The translations under genes and the position numbers were made by a program. A DNA stretch of 64,000 nt from Gemmatimonadales bacterium (GTDB lineage Bacteria; Gemmatimonadota; Gemmatimonadetes; Palauibacterales; Palauibacteraceae). Location of the stretch: positions 30,024-94,023 of the forward strand of contig VXQX01000087.1 of NCBI GenBank assembly GCA_009838765.1, read 5' to 3'. The notes beneath the pieces were generated by a model. The model was not told the origin of the DNA. It saw only the letters and a list, made by a program, of their open reading frames with translations, and made no database searches. Of the stretch, positions 31,507 to 41,479 are shown piece by piece (the first letter of the stretch is position 1; every line of letters begins with the position of its first letter).

Positions 31507-32414
31507 GTCCGCGATATCGCTTCAGCGGACATGAGACGTTCCCGTTCCGGTATCCGTGGCCGCTCAAGGGCGTCCGCGGACTCCTGCGCGATCCGGGCTT
31601 GTTCTTCCGCGAGGACTCAATCGTGACGCTCGGCGTGGGGAAGAACATGGTGGCCTCAATCCGGTTTTGGCTTGAGGCGCTCGGACTCGCCGTGATCGAT
31701 GGGCGGGCCCGCTTGGGATATCCGACGGAACTCGGGCGCAAGCTCCTCCGGGAAGGGGGCTGGGATCCCTACCTCGAAGATCCCGCCACCCTCTGGCTGC
31801 TCCACTGGCAGTTGGTGGAGTCGCCTGAGATCGCCTCGACTTGGTCGCTCGTGTTCAGCAATTGGATCCGGTCGGGATTCACGAGGGCCGAACTGCTCGA
31901 CTGGCTTGAGGAGGTAGCGCAGGAAGCGGGTAACCAGCGCACGTCGCGGAACTCCCTCAAGCGTGATGTCGAGGTCTTCGTCCGTACATACGTGCGGGGG
32001 CGCCCAGAGCGTCGACGTTCGATCGAAGACACGTTTGACTGCCCGCTCGTGGAGCTTGGGCTCATCCGGACAGCGAGCCGCGATTTGTACTGGCTCGGCC
32101 GCGACACCCGATCGACCCTCCCGGTCGAAGTGTTCGCCTATGCGTTGGCCAGCTACTGGAAGGCCCACGCCGACGAACAGCAGACGTTGACCTTCGAACG
32201 GCTTCTCTACGGACGGGGAAGTCCCGGGGCAGCGTTTAAGCTCTCCGAGGCGGGCCTCGCGGCGCTCGTCGAGTCGCTTCCTGATTGGTCGGGCTTCGAC
32301 TACGACGAAACGGGCGGCCTTCGCCTCGTCATTCGACGCGAGCGGGGAAGCCTGGATCCGATCGGGCTGCTCGAGATGTACTACACGCAGAACGCGGATG
32401 AGGCGGCGGCGTGA
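31503..32414 (+). CDS. DUF4007 family protein, SspB-type phosphorothioation factor candidate
   Basis: 303 residues matching DUF4007 (PF13182) along its length: RYRFSGHETFPFRY opens it, TLGVGKNMVASIRFWLEALGL at 40-60 is the family hallmark, and WDPYLEDPATLWLLHWQL follows at 86-103. As I recall, this family supplies the SspB nickase of the SspABCD system, which nicks DNA to admit sulfur; that assignment needs checking. Catalytic residues cannot be named with confidence. Both ends overlap neighbours by four bases (ATGA and GTGA), implying a protein complex with the ATPase and PAPS reductase. Confidence 0.8.
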   Translation: MSPRYRFSGHETFPFRYPWPLKGVRGLLRDPGLFFREDSIVTLGVGKNMVASIRFWLEALGLAVIDGRARLGYPTELGRKLLREGGWDPYLEDPATLWLLHWQLVESPEIASTWSLVFSNWIRSGFTRAELLDWLEEVAQEAGNQRTSRNSLKRDVEVFVRTYVRGRPERRRSIEDTFDCPLVELGLIRTASRDLYWLGRDTRSTLPVEVFAYALASYWKAHADEQQTLTFERLLYGRGSPGAAFKLSEAGLAALVESLPDWSGFDYDETGGLRLVIRRERGSLDPIGLLEMYYTQNADEAAA

Positions 32415-35400
32415 GCGGCGTGCGGCTTTCCGATGTCGTCTCCGTTCGAGGGCGCTTCCACCGCTCCGTTAATCTTCCGGGGGACTGGCGGGGCGACACG
32501 GATCTCTCGGACTACGTCGCAACGCCCACGATTCGCGATCTCGCAGGCCGAATCGTCGCCGAACTCGAAGATCCCCGCGGCACGCGCAGTTGGTCCATCA
32601 CAGGGCCTTACGGGACCGGGAAATCGGCGTTCGCACTCTTCCTCGCGGATCTTCTCGCGGCGGAGTTCCCGAGTCATCACGCCGCGGAAGAGATCATCGA
32701 GTCCGTCGCCGTTCCGGTCGAACGCTTCGTACCTGTGCTGTTGGTGGCCGAACGGAAGCCGCTGGGTGCAGCGCTCAGGCGTGCCCTCGCCGAGGCGTTG
32801 GACGAAGTGTCTCCCGCACTTGCCCAACAGGTCCGGTCGTCACGGGCGAGCTCCGGTGCGGCACTCGGACGACTCTTCGTGGAGGTCGCCGAATCAGTGC
32901 GAGAGGCTGGCCGCGGCGGTCTTCTCCTTGTCGTAGATGAACTCGGAAAATTCCTGGAGTTCGCGGCCGTCGATCCCGATGGTGGGGATGTCTTCGTCCT
33001 ACAACAGATCGCCGAAGCCTGCGAGCGATCCGAGACGCCGATCATCTTCGTTACGATTCTCCACAGCGGTTTCGCCGATTACTTGCGGGTCGGGGACGAG
33101 TTAAGGCGCTCGGAGTGGCAGAAGATCCAAGGCCGGTTCAGCGACGTGCCATTCCACCTTCCGGCCGAACAGATGGTGGCCCTCGTTGCGCACGCCCTCA
33201 CGAAGAACGCGCCGCCGGCGCTCGCCCGGGCTTGGAATCACGAGATCGAGAGCACGTTGGAGAGCAAGGCACTGGCCGATGCGACCCGTCGTGTGCCACC
33301 CGAGCTGCTGCACGAGTGTGCGCCGCTTCATCCCGTAACGACGCTGCTCCTGTGGCCGCTGTTCCGGTCGAAGGTAGCGCAGAACGAGCGCTCGCTGTTT
33401 GCTTTCCTCGCCGCCGCCGAGCCCTTCGGGCTGCAACATTTTCTCGGCGGTTCGTCGTGGGATGGCGGCGACCCGCCGTTCCTTCGCCCGTCCCAACTGC
33501 ACGACTACATCCCACAGGCGCTCGGTCTAGCCGCGTTCGCCGGGGATCATGGCCGGTCTTGGTCGCTCATCGACGATGCACTCGTCAAGATTCCCGGCGA
33601 CGCACCCGCGCAATGCCAGGACGTGCTCAAGACCGTGGGCCTCCTCAGCATGTACGGAGCCGGGGTCGGGCTGAGTGCCTCGAAGGAGACGGTAGATCTG
33701 GCCATTGGGTGCGATAGCACGGATGCGCTCGCGGTCCTTGAGGATCGATCGATCATCGTCTACCGCAAGCACCTAGGTGGATACGGCCTTTGGGACGGCT
33801 CGGACGTCGATCTCGATGCCGCATTCGCCGCAGCCCGGGAACACGTGGATTCCGGCGACATCGTCGAACGTCTCAGGCGATCATTGACGTTGCAGCCGGT
33901 GGTCGCGAGGCGACACTACGCGGAGACGGGCACGCTGCGCTTCCTCGACGTGACCGTCGCGTCCGCGAATGCTCGGGACGTCGAGCGCAAGCTCCGAGGG
34001 CCCGTAGACGCGGACGGACGGGTCGTCTACGCAATACCAGGGCCCACAGAGAAGATGGGTGACGTGGTCGGCCGCCTCACGGAGCTGACGGCTGCGGGCA
34101 AGCTCCGGATCGTCGCGATTCCCCGTGCTTTCAAGGGCATTGAGACCGCCCTTCGAGAAGTTGAGTGCTGGTCGTGGGTGAGTCGGAACGTACCGGAACT
34201 CCAAGGAGACCGCGCTGCCCGGCGGGAGGTTCAGGCGCGTCACCTGGCGGCGATCAAGGCCCTGGAAGACCTGGCCGGGAGATTATTTCCCCTCGCTGGT
34301 TCGTCGTTCCGTCCGGCCGAGTGCGTGTGGGTGGCGGACGGCGAGGTTCACGATCTCGACTCAGCACGCGGGTTCCATCGCTGGATCTCGAGGCGTTGCG
34401 AAGAGGCGTTCCCATCGGCACCGACCCTTCACAACGAACTACTCAACCGGCGCCATCTGTCCTCGGCGGCGGCCGCCGCGCGCCGGAATCTCCTTGAGCG
34501 GATGGTTGAGCGGTCACACGAGGAGCGCTTGGGGATCGAAGGCACGCCCCCGGAAGCCAGCATGTACGAGGCGATGCTCCGGCGGGGCGGCTTCCACCGC
34601 ACGCGCGGGAAGACATGGTGTCTCGGTCGGCCTGCCGACGAGTGGCGTCCGGCGTGGGACGCAGGACTGGAGTTTGTGCGGCGAACGGCGGGTGCGCGAC
34701 GCCCGCTCGCGGAGCTGCTGGATCTGCTTGCCGAGCCACCCTACGGTCTCCGCAGCGGCCCGATCTCAATTGTCCTCGGTGCCCTGCTCGTCGCGAAGCG
34801 CGACGAGGTCGCCCTCTACGAGGAGGGAGTCTTCGTCCCCGAACTTCGAATCGAAGTCATCGAGCGACTCGTTCGGCGTCCCGACATGTTTGAGCTTCAG
34901 AGCCACCGTCTCGACACCGAACAAGCGGCGGCGCTGACGGCGCTGAGGGATGTCCTCGGAGGGAAGGAAGTCCAGGCGGGGCCGGTTGACGCGTCCGATC
35001 TGCTGCCCGTCGTCAAGTCCTTGATCGTGTTTGTGTCGCGCCTCGAGCCGTACGCGCGGAAGACGAGGCGACTTGATCCGGCGGAAGCCGTTGAAGTGCG
35101 GGACCGGCTCTTGGCTGCGCGCGATCCGCACACGGTGCTGTTCGAGGAGTTGCCAGAGGCGCTCGGCGTGAAGTTGGCCGACGAGGGAGGAGCAGAGCAC
35201 TTCGCTAACCGCCTGCGTAAGAGCCTGCGTGGGCTGCGCCGGGCCTACCCAGAGCTACTCGATGGCATCGAGCGGCAGCTGCGGCGTGCTTTCGGGCTTC
35301 GGGGCGCGGCCTTGGAGGCAAGGCAGAAGTTGGCGCTACGTGCCGCTCCGCTCATCGAATTCGCCCTGGATGGACGGCTCGGCCTGTTTGTGCGCGAAGC

Positions 35401-35815
35401 GGCCGCCGACCACGCGGACCGAGACTGGCGGGAGACGTTGGGGCGTGTGCTGCAGGGCGGGCTCCCGCCATCGCACTGGTCGGATCGAGACGTGACCGAG
35501 TTGCGCGTCCGGTTGCGCGAGGTCTCCGGTGAGTTCGCCCGCTTGGAGGAACTGGCGGCATCGAGGAAGAACGGCGCGGTCAAGCGGGTCCTGCGGATCG
35601 GGGTGCTCGACGGGTCCTACGACGAACGGCGTGCAGTCATCACGTTCGATGACGCTACAACGCCTGGCGCGTTAGAACTAGCCACGCATGTGAACGAGGC
35701 GCTGCGCGCCAATGGTGGCAAAGATTCGCCACGGCTTAGGCTTGCCGCCCTGGCGCACGTCGCCGCCGGGTTACTTGAAGACGACGACGGAGGGGAGGCG
35801 GAAGATGGAACGTGA
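32411..35815 (+). CDS. Large P-loop ATPase of the phosphorothioation module (SspC position)
   Basis: 1134 residues from GTG. Walker A SITGPYGTGKSAFALFLADL (about 59-78) and Walker B GLLLVVDELGKFLEF (about 170-186), then a TILHSGFADYL sensor and EWQKIQGRFSDVPFH, a pattern shared with BrxC/PglY-like ATPases of BREX and related DNA-modification systems. The C-terminal 700 residues hold no recognised domain. It is larger than the classical DndD. Role: nucleotide-driven handling or remodelling of DNA during sulfur transfer is inferred. Overlaps DUF4007 upstream (GTGA) and the PAPS reductase start downstream by 11 bases. Confidence 0.8.
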   Translation: MSGVRLSDVVSVRGRFHRSVNLPGDWRGDTDLSDYVATPTIRDLAGRIVAELEDPRGTRSWSITGPYGTGKSAFALFLADLLAAEFPSHHAAEEIIESVAVPVERFVPVLLVAERKPLGAALRRALAEALDEVSPALAQQVRSSRASSGAALGRLFVEVAESVREAGRGGLLLVVDELGKFLEFAAVDPDGGDVFVLQQIAEACERSETPIIFVTILHSGFADYLRVGDELRRSEWQKIQGRFSDVPFHLPAEQMVALVAHALTKNAPPALARAWNHEIESTLESKALADATRRVPPELLHECAPLHPVTTLLLWPLFRSKVAQNERSLFAFLAAAEPFGLQHFLGGSSWDGGDPPFLRPSQLHDYIPQALGLAAFAGDHGRSWSLIDDALVKIPGDAPAQCQDVLKTVGLLSMYGAGVGLSASKETVDLAIGCDSTDALAVLEDRSIIVYRKHLGGYGLWDGSDVDLDAAFAAAREHVDSGDIVERLRRSLTLQPVVARRHYAETGTLRFLDVTVASANARDVERKLRGPVDADGRVVYAIPGPTEKMGDVVGRLTELTAAGKLRIVAIPRAFKGIETALREVECWSWVSRNVPELQGDRAARREVQARHLAAIKALEDLAGRLFPLAGSSFRPAECVWVADGEVHDLDSARGFHRWISRRCEEAFPSAPTLHNELLNRRHLSSAAAAARRNLLERMVERSHEERLGIEGTPPEASMYEAMLRRGGFHRTRGKTWCLGRPADEWRPAWDAGLEFVRRTAGARRPLAELLDLLAEPPYGLRSGPISIVLGALLVAKRDEVALYEEGVFVPELRIEVIERLVRRPDMFELQSHRLDTEQAAALTALRDVLGGKEVQAGPVDASDLLPVVKSLIVFVSRLEPYARKTRRLDPAEAVEVRDRLLAARDPHTVLFEELPEALGVKLADEGGAEHFANRLRKSLRGLRRAYPELLDGIERQLRRAFGLRGAALEARQKLALRAAPLIEFALDGRLGLFVREAAADHADRDWRETLGRVLQGGLPPSHWSDRDVTELRVRLREVSGEFARLEELAASRKNGAVKRVLRIGVLDGSYDERRAVITFDDATTPGALELATHVNEALRANGGKDSPRLRLAALAHVAAGLLEDDDGGEAEDGT

Positions 35816-36617
35816 GCCGCGGCACATCGTGCTCGTATCGGGCGGAAAGGACAGCACGGCGCTCGCCCTCTGGCTCAGAGACCACCGGCCGGAGCTCGAA
35901 GTGGAGTACGTATTCTGCGACACGCACAAGGAGCTCCCCGAGACCTATGAGTACCTGACGCGGATCGAAGCGTACCTGGGCAAGCCGGTGACGCGTCTCT
36001 CGTCAGGTCTTGGCGAACGAGGCTTCGACCATTGGCTCAAGATCTACGGCGACTACCTGCCCGCGCCGAACATGCGCTGGTGCACCAAGAAGCTGAAGAT
36101 CGAACCGTTCGAGGAGTACGTGGGCGATGACCCCGTGTACCTCTACATTGGCATCCGGGCCGACGAGCACCGGGAGGGCTACATCTCCACGAAGCCCAAC
36201 GTGATCCCGCTCTACCCGTTCCGCGAAGAGGGAATCACCAAGGAAGGCGTGCTGCGAATCCTCGAGGACTCCGGCGTGGGCCTCCCCGAATACTACAGCT
36301 GGCGGACCCGATCGGGCTGCTACTTCTGTTTCTTCCAGCGCAAGAGCGAGTGGGTGGGCCTGACCGAGACCCATCCTGAGCTATTCGCGAGAGCGAAGGA
36401 ATACGAGAAGCCCGACGAGGGATTCACGTGGGTGCAGGGTGAGCCGCTGGACAGCTTCGAAGATCCCGCGCGGGTCGAGGACATCCGCCGGAAAGAATCT
36501 GATCGAAAGGAGCGTCTCGCAGCGCGGCGCAAGCCACGAAACCTGGCCGAGGCGTTTGGCTTCATGGAATCCGACGAGATCGACGAACCGGCAGGCTGCC
36601 TCATATGTCACCTCTAG
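35805..36617 (+). CDS. DndC/SspD-like PAPS reductase (sulfur-activating enzyme)
   Basis: 270 residues from the ATG at 35805, placed after GGAGGCGGAAG; longer readings inside the ATPase gene are not supported. VLVSGGKDSTALALW (about 10-24) is the ATP-pyrophosphatase PP-loop. MRWCTKKLKIEPFE and then GCYFCFFQ (CxxC) and the C-terminal GCLICHL (CxxC) supply cysteines for an iron-sulfur cluster, as in DndC and SspD. These enzymes adenylate DNA phosphate and receive sulfur from a cysteine desulfurase. Gene overlaps both neighbours. Missing a classical PAPS-binding tail argues against assimilatory sulfate reduction. Confidence 0.88.
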   Translation: MEREPRHIVLVSGGKDSTALALWLRDHRPELEVEYVFCDTHKELPETYEYLTRIEAYLGKPVTRLSSGLGERGFDHWLKIYGDYLPAPNMRWCTKKLKIEPFEEYVGDDPVYLYIGIRADEHREGYISTKPNVIPLYPFREEGITKEGVLRILEDSGVGLPEYYSWRTRSGCYFCFFQRKSEWVGLTETHPELFARAKEYEKPDEGFTWVQGEPLDSFEDPARVEDIRRKESDRKERLAARRKPRNLAEAFGFMESDEIDEPAGCLICHL

Positions 36618-37825
36618 CAGCTAGCCGTCGAGTCGAGGCGGCGGTCCCGCAAGCTCGGCGTCGCGGTGTGTACTTGGACTACCACGCGTCAACCCCCTGT
36701 GATCCACGCGTTGTTGAGAAGATGCTTCCGGTCTTGCTCGACGATTTTGCGAATCCCGCGAGCGATATCCACGGTGCCGGACGAAGGGCAGCTGCCGCGG
36801 TCGAGACTGCCCGAGAGCAGGTGGCTGCGGCGATCCGGGCAGAACCGGAGGAGATCGTCTTCACGAGTGGGGCGACGGAGAGCAACAATCTCGCCGTACT
36901 CGGATCTGCGCGTGCTCGGTCATTTGGGCGGACGACGGTGTTGGCGGGCGCGACCGAACATAAGTCCGTGCTCGTGCCAATCCGGAGACTGAAGCGCGAT
37001 GGCTTTGAGTTGAAGCTCATACCCGTCGAACCGGATGGTCGCATCGACCTCGGGGCCCTGGCCGAGTTGGTCTCCGAAGATACGTTCTTGGTGAGCGTGC
37101 AAGCCGCCAGCAACGAGATCGGTACGATCCAACCGATTCTGGAAATCGTCCAGATAGCGCACGCCGCAGGTGCCCTCGTTCACTGCGATGCTGCCCAGGC
37201 CCTCGGACGAATGGCCCTGGATGTCGGAGACTGGGGTGTAGATCTCCTGTCGCTGAGCGGACACAAGTGCTATGGGCCGAAGGGTATCGGCGCTCTCTAC
37301 GTTCGTGGGGGTGCGCCACGGGCTCTTCTTGAGCCGATCGTTTACGGAGGTGGCCAAGAGCATGGCTTGCGTGCAGGAACGCTGAACGTACCGGGAATCG
37401 TTGGTTTCGGTTTAGCCGCCGAGATTGCTGAGACCGAACGGGAAGCCGACACAGCACGGATCCGGGGGCTCAGAGATTGGTTCGAACGCCAGATCCTCGA
37501 AGCGATCCCTAGGGTGCGAGTCAACGGCTCAAGGACCCATCGCGTTGCAGGCAACTCGTCGCTGACCTTCCCGGACGTAGAAGCCGAAGCTCTGATCGCG
37601 AGACTCCGAGATGTGCATCTCAGCACGGGGTCTGCATGTACTTCGGGTGCACCGGAACCGTCCCACGTCCTCACGGCGATCGGTCAAAGCCGTGAAGATG
37701 CATACAACACTGTGAGAATCGGTCTCGGACGCTTCACTACGCCTGAAGAACTAACGTACGCTGCGATGCGGATCGTTACCCTCGCCGGTTCTTCTTGCGC
37801 CCCCACTCCGATCGCTTTACCCTAG
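36605..37825 (+). CDS. Cysteine desulfurase (SspA/DndA-like, IscS family)
   Basis: 406 residues. VYLDYHASTPCDPRV opens a NifS/IscS fold. GATEHKSVL supplies the stacking His, LSGHKCYGPKGIGAL the PLP-binding Lys, and STGSACTSGAPEPSHVL (about 345-361) the catalytic Cys in the flexible loop. It provides persulfide sulfur to the PAPS reductase-like enzyme. In dnd/ssp loci this gene is the DndA/SspA equivalent; here it is last in the modification operon rather than first. Overlaps the preceding gene by 13 bases. PLP-dependent, cytoplasmic. Confidence 0.88.
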   Translation: MSPLAASRRVEAAVPQARRRGVYLDYHASTPCDPRVVEKMLPVLLDDFANPASDIHGAGRRAAAAVETAREQVAAAIRAEPEEIVFTSGATESNNLAVLGSARARSFGRTTVLAGATEHKSVLVPIRRLKRDGFELKLIPVEPDGRIDLGALAELVSEDTFLVSVQAASNEIGTIQPILEIVQIAHAAGALVHCDAAQALGRMALDVGDWGVDLLSLSGHKCYGPKGIGALYVRGGAPRALLEPIVYGGGQEHGLRAGTLNVPGIVGFGLAAEIAETEREADTARIRGLRDWFERQILEAIPRVRVNGSRTHRVAGNSSLTFPDVEAEALIARLRDVHLSTGSACTSGAPEPSHVLTAIGQSREDAYNTVRIGLGRFTTPEELTYAAMRIVTLAGSSCAPTPIALP

Positions 37826-37973
37826 CCGCTCCCGCGCTTGCCTCTGCCCGAAGGATGTTTCTAATCGTATTCGACACTTGCTCCCGATCATCGCCGGTGC
37901 CGGAGAGATATGGGAGGAGTGAAGCCCGAAGGTCCTCTGGAGCGCTCCTCTGCGGGGCGGGGAGTCGTGACGA

Positions 37974-39593
37974 ATGACTCGCGTCCCGGCATATGATTCG
38001 CCCGGCATGAGTCCGGCCAAGATCTGCGCAACGCTAGGCGATGATGACTTGGAGCGACTCCTTCCCACTGGAGCTTTTGATCTCCTCTCGACCCTCGGTC
38101 AGGAGAAACTCTTTGGACCGACGCGCGGCCCTACGCTCGGTAAGCTCCTTTCCGTCGACCTAGCGTTAGAGGATCCAGAACGGCGCCGTATCTTGCTGTC
38201 CGCGCTACCTCCTCCAAAGGCGGCCGAGCTAGAGGAGCGGACGGGGCAAAGTCTGCAGCAGTTGGGTAGCCAGCAAACCCTGAGTTCGCGATCGAAGCGA
38301 ACTGCTTTGGGTTTCTTCGGCGTCGCAACCGCCCCTGAGTCTCGTCCCAGCTTGGCCGAGTCGGTCGAAACAGTTACCCCCGAGCGACCTCTGTTCCCTC
38401 ACCAGAAAAGGGCCGCCGCCGCCGTTGAGCGGTTTCTCTACCGCGAAGGCGGTCGTGTCATGCTTCATCTCCCTACCGGTGTGGGGAAGACGCGAACAGC
38501 CATGAGCATAATCTCATCTCATCTTCGGTCTCAGAATGGAGCTCTAGTGCTTTGGCTGGCTGGGACCAAGGAACTCCTCGAGCAGGCCGCCGAGGAGTTC
38601 GAGGCGACCTGGCGAGTCGTGGGAGATCGATCTGTTCCCTGCGTGCGGTTCTGGTCCCATCACGAGCCGCCGCTCGACTCCGTCGTTGACGGGATCCTCG
38701 TAGCGGGCTTAGCGAAACTCCATTCCTACGGCCGAACGCGACCCCGTCTTTGGGATTTGGGCGACCGCGTTACGATGCTGGTATTCGACGAGGCACATCA
38801 GTCCGTTGCGCCGACATACAAGGATCTGATCGAGACGCTTGTGACTCGAAAGCCCAGTACTCCCCTCCTAGGCCTAACTGCCACACCCGGTCGCACCTGG
38901 AACGAACCGGAACTTGATGAGGCGGTCGCCGAGTTGTTTCACAGGAACAAAGTGATGATCGATGGTGGTGGCGAGAATCCAATCAAACGACTCACGGAGG
39001 AAGGCTACCTCGCCGCGGTCGACTTCTCGCTGTTGAACGTCGAGCCCGGCTTTCAGCTTTCGGCCCAGGATCTTGCGGACCTCGCGGAGGCTCTCGATGT
39101 TTCTTCGTCCCTTGCGGCCAGGTTCGGACGAGACAAGAAACGCAACGCACGGATCATCGATCGAGTCTTAACCTTAGCAACACGTCACACCCGCATCCTT
39201 CTTTTTGCTGCGTCAGTGGATAATGCGATCCTACTCACCAGCGTTTGCAGGGCGCTAGGCGTGAGGGCTGACGTAGTCACAGCGAAAACCCCACCTAGCG
39301 AGCGAGATCGCATTGTTCGGCGCTTCAAGCGCCCGGACAGCACTCCTCGCGTCCTCGTCAACTTCGGAGTCTTAACCACTGGTTTTGATGCCCCGGGGGC
39401 GAGCGCGGCATTAATCGCACGGCCGACCAAGTCCCTCGTGCTCTACAGCCAGATGGTTGGACGAGTCCTACGTGGTCCGCGGGCGGGAGGCACAGAGCGT
39501 TGTGAGGTCGTAACTGTTGTAGATACGACTCTACCGGGTTTTGGGAGTATCGCTGAGGCATTCACAAACTGGGAAGACATTTGGAGCGAATAG
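37974..39593 (+). CDS. SF2 DEAD/DEAH-type helicase of the defence island
   Basis: 539 residues. Residues about 1-130 are a non-helicase N-terminus. FPHQKRAAAAVERFL (Q-motif-like), HLPTGVGKTRTAMSII (motif I, Walker A), LVFDEAHQSVAPTY (motif II), GLTATPGR (motif III region), NFGVLTTGFDAPGA and QMVGRVLRG (motif VI) define an SF2 helicase. Unwinding or translocation on DNA is inferred. It begins 148 bases after the desulfurase and is followed two bases later by the GHKL gene. Codons are more AT-rich than the flanking chromosome. Confidence 0.85.
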   Translation: MTRVPAYDSPGMSPAKICATLGDDDLERLLPTGAFDLLSTLGQEKLFGPTRGPTLGKLLSVDLALEDPERRRILLSALPPPKAAELEERTGQSLQQLGSQQTLSSRSKRTALGFFGVATAPESRPSLAESVETVTPERPLFPHQKRAAAAVERFLYREGGRVMLHLPTGVGKTRTAMSIISSHLRSQNGALVLWLAGTKELLEQAAEEFEATWRVVGDRSVPCVRFWSHHEPPLDSVVDGILVAGLAKLHSYGRTRPRLWDLGDRVTMLVFDEAHQSVAPTYKDLIETLVTRKPSTPLLGLTATPGRTWNEPELDEAVAELFHRNKVMIDGGGENPIKRLTEEGYLAAVDFSLLNVEPGFQLSAQDLADLAEALDVSSSLAARFGRDKKRNARIIDRVLTLATRHTRILLFAASVDNAILLTSVCRALGVRADVVTAKTPPSERDRIVRRFKRPDSTPRVLVNFGVLTTGFDAPGASAALIARPTKSLVLYSQMVGRVLRGPRAGGTERCEVVTVVDTTLPGFGSIAEAFTNWEDIWSE

Positions 39594-39595
39594 GC

Positions 39596-41479
39596 ATGCA
39601 ACAACAGGCGATTCAGCAAGAATTCGATTTCTCTATTGTTTCCGCCAAGCTCACGATCGAGGCGATGCGCGACAGCGGATACAAGAACACTGATCACGCG
39701 CTGGCGGAGTTGATTGACAATTCTGTGGAGGCCGGCGCAAAGCTGATTGAAATCGCGGCCGTGGAGACACCGCCTGATCCTGGTACTCGATATGCACGAG
39801 CGCGGGTGTCGGAGATCGCTGTAGCAGATAACGGGGAGGGGATGGACTATACGACGCTACGGCGAGCCCTGAAATTTGGCGACGGTACGCGCTTGGATCG
39901 AGCGGGACGCGGGATCGGACGGTTCGGAGTGGGCCTGCCGCAGTCGTCGATTTCTCAATGCATACGGGTCGATGTATGGACATGGACGAACGGCGCCGAC
40001 AACGCTTGGCATTGTTATCTTGACTTGGATGAAATCCAGACCAAAGGGCAACAGCTAGTCCCCGAGCCGCAGCGGGCATCCGTTCCGGATAAGTGGTGGG
40101 AGGTCGCCTCTGCGATCGGGGATCCGACCGGGACTCTTGTTGTGTGGAGCGAACTGGACCGGGCGCAATGGATGGGTGGCAGGAAGACACTCCAACGAAC
40201 GGCGGAGCTCTGTGGGAGGATCTACCGGAAGTTCTTGACCGCTTCAAGAGAACCGATATCCATCGCTTTAGTTCTCGCAAGATGGGAAGACGGGCGTCTC
40301 AAGATAATGGCAGACGAAAGTTGTTTGCCGAACGACCCACTCTACCTCATGAAGCCATCGGCAACCCCTGAACCCTTCGCAAACGAGCCGATGTTTGTGC
40401 CGTTTAACGAACGCCGGTGGTCCATTCCAACACCGTACGGTGCTGGTGCGGTTCATGTACGATGCACGATGGCACGCCCGGATGCGATCAATGAGAAGCG
40501 ATCAACAATAGCGTGGCCTGCACCCTATGCGAGGACCAACACCAAGGCTGGTTCGACGCCATGGGGCAAGCATGCGGATCGCAACAAGGGCGTGTCGATC
40601 GTTCGAGCGGACCGTGAACTTGAAGTAAGTACGGCGTGGGTGAACAACTACGAACCTCAAGAGCGCTGGTGGTCAGTGGAAGTGAGCTTTGATCCCGTCT
40701 TAGATGAGATCTTCGGAGTGGTGAACAACAAGCAGCATGCGCACGCGTTCGTACGAGGAGCGGGGTTCAACGAAGACGACGCGCGCGACCCCGGCGAGAG
40801 CGTTGGGGCTTTCCGGGAACGGTTGCGGGAATCGGGAGACCCGAGGGCACACCTTGTGGAGATATGGGTGTGGATAGACGAGCAAATCCAGCGTATGAGA
40901 GTAGAGCGCGCAAAGATCATGAGAGGTACCGCATCCTCGAGGTCGCGCCATAAGGACACTGGCGAGGAGGTGGAGGATGCTGCCACGAAGGTCATGAACA
41001 AACAACAGAGCGAGGGAGAGGTAGGGGAGACCGATCGTGCAGATCAAACTACGGTGCAAGATAAGCTCGCCCAGCTCGTGGAGTCGGCAAAGCGGGTCAG
41101 AGTGGATCCGGTGGTCGCTCGGGAATGGGCCGAAGAAACCGTGTTCAATGACCGCCGGGTTCTAATGAAAGGGGTCTCTCTCGGACACAAGGACGCGTTT
41201 TTTGACGTGGAATCCGTAAACGACGTGATCGAGGTTTGGCTCAACGATCAGCACCCGGTGCACCGCCATCTGATCGAGACGCTCGACGAAGACACGTCGG
41301 AGCAGCCAGCTGACGAACTGCGCGAGAGGTTAAACGCCGCTGCTTTCACGCTCAAGATGATTCTGCTGGCCTGGGCGCGACACGAGGACAAGGTTCCTCT
41401 TGGAATGAAGGACACGCTTCGGGACGTACGCATGGACTGGGGTCGCGAGGCCCGCAAGTTCCTTCAGGTGATCGAATGA
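39596..41479 (+). CDS. GHKL (Hsp90/MutL-like) ATPase
   Basis: 627 residues from the ATG at 39596, after TTGGAGC; a TTG at 39581 inside the helicase end is the alternative. The N-terminal third shows the GHKL motifs: HALAELIDNSVEAGAKLIE (N box), VADNGEGMD (G1) and GRGIGRFGVGLPQSSIS (G2 region). The rest is uncharacterised, with an acidic/Lys-rich segment near 460-490. Hsp90-like ATPases beside helicases and nucleases are recurrent in defence islands. It probably acts as an ATP-driven clamp. Confidence 0.82.
   Translation: MQQQAIQQEFDFSIVSAKLTIEAMRDSGYKNTDHALAELIDNSVEAGAKLIEIAAVETPPDPGTRYARARVSEIAVADNGEGMDYTTLRRALKFGDGTRLDRAGRGIGRFGVGLPQSSISQCIRVDVWTWTNGADNAWHCYLDLDEIQTKGQQLVPEPQRASVPDKWWEVASAIGDPTGTLVVWSELDRAQWMGGRKTLQRTAELCGRIYRKFLTASREPISIALVLARWEDGRLKIMADESCLPNDPLYLMKPSATPEPFANEPMFVPFNERRWSIPTPYGAGAVHVRCTMARPDAINEKRSTIAWPAPYARTNTKAGSTPWGKHADRNKGVSIVRADRELEVSTAWVNNYEPQERWWSVEVSFDPVLDEIFGVVNNKQHAHAFVRGAGFNEDDARDPGESVGAFRERLRESGDPRAHLVEIWVWIDEQIQRMRVERAKIMRGTASSRSRHKDTGEEVEDAATKVMNKQQSEGEVGETDRADQTTVQDKLAQLVESAKRVRVDPVVAREWAEETVFNDRRVLMKGVSLGHKDAFFDVESVNDVIEVWLNDQHPVHRHLIETLDEDTSEQPADELRERLNAAAFTLKMILLAWARHEDKVPLGMKDTLRDVRMDWGREARKFLQVIE

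Noticed and set aside
32411..35815. BREX assignment for the large P-loop ATPase
   Set aside because: The Walker motifs resemble BrxC/PglY, but PglX, PglZ and BrxL are absent while DUF4007, PAPS reductase and cysteine desulfurase fit the Ssp/Dnd scheme better.
38131..38328. Short antisense frames within the helicase
   Set aside because: No ribosome sites, motifs or homology-like content.
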